Source: Priapulus caudatus (lineage: Eukaryota; Priapulida; Priapulimorpha; Priapulimorphida; Priapulidae). From it: DNA of 31,300 bases. The notes beneath the pieces are model-generated. The model searched no databases. It was not told the DNA's origin and saw nothing but the letters and a program-made list of their open reading frames with translations. The stretch covers positions 213,158 to 244,457 of the forward strand of contig NW_014577081.1 in the NCBI RefSeq assembly GCF_000485595.1, given 5' to 3'. The position numbers and the translations under genes were made by a program. Below, piece after piece: positions 31,124 through 31,300 of the stretch (within the stretch, counting starts at the first letter, position 1; each line of letters opens with the position of its first letter).

Positions 31124-31300
31124 TACGAAGGCCTCATAAGGAGCGAGACAAGCACGGGAAAGCAGAGTAGGCCCGTGTAGGAACGCTAGGGCAGGTCCGT
31201 GTACCCGCGGCCACTATAGTTTATCATCTGTCATCAAGCAGCCGACGCGAATAAGATAGTTGTAAAGCACACAAGACGATGCGGCAGCCCCCCGCCCCGC

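Larger units (their letters stand above)
26040..31300. other. Right-hand region, no secure gene
   Basis: Should contain the unseen 5' part of the Kv gene. No exon on the minus strand with a clear ATG and phase-2 donor was found. It is dominated by foldback elements, telomere-like patches and AT-rich DNA. A CpG-richer interval lies at about 29,900-30,600. Confidence 0.5.

Overview
This is nuclear DNA from an invertebrate animal. The genes have GT-AG introns, AATAAA poly(A) signals and many short non-autonomous transposons. All recognised products belong to animal families: a TALE homeodomain protein, TTLL12, CUEDC2 and a Shaker-type Kv channel. The Shaker coding region is split by introns inside the T1 domain. 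Telomere-like TTAGGG/CCCTAA stretches are scattered through the window. The phylum cannot be fixed from sequence alone.

Layout: (1) 1-1815, microsatellites and AT-rich DNA with no recognisable gene. (2) 1816-3723 (+), an intact four-exon gene for a divergent TALE homeodomain protein. (3) 4644-13022 (-), a complete 13-exon TTLL12 gene (629 residues, every intron phase consistent), convergent with the homeobox gene; its introns carry at least five MITE or foldback elements. (4) 12656-16010, a near-perfect 1678-bp tandem duplication containing TTLL12 exon 1 and upstream DNA. (5) 16182-19443 (+), CUEDC2, head-to-head with TTLL12; seven coding exons are visible and the last ~45 residues are not found. 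(6) 19780-19804, an assembly gap flanked by identical 95-bp sequences. (7) 21804-25855 (-), a Shaker/Kv1 potassium channel with T1, S1-S6, selectivity filter and PVP gate; its first exon is not identified. (8) 25856-31300, no secure gene, but several foldback elements, a tRNA-like SINE head, telomere-like arrays and a weak candidate exon near 30.4 kb.

The four genes have unrelated roles (transcription factor, TTL-like protein, ubiquitin-binding adaptor, ion channel) and do not form an operon-like system. The most unusual material is structural: foldback elements of several families carrying telomere-like hexamers between their arms; a hAT-type insertion whose 8-bp target duplication overlaps a TTLL12 splice donor and keeps it intact; a tandem duplication whose ends both lie in MITEs; a short palindromic family with ATCAGGAGTG ends; and a homeobox gene whose homeodomain-splitting intron begins inside a GT microsatellite.
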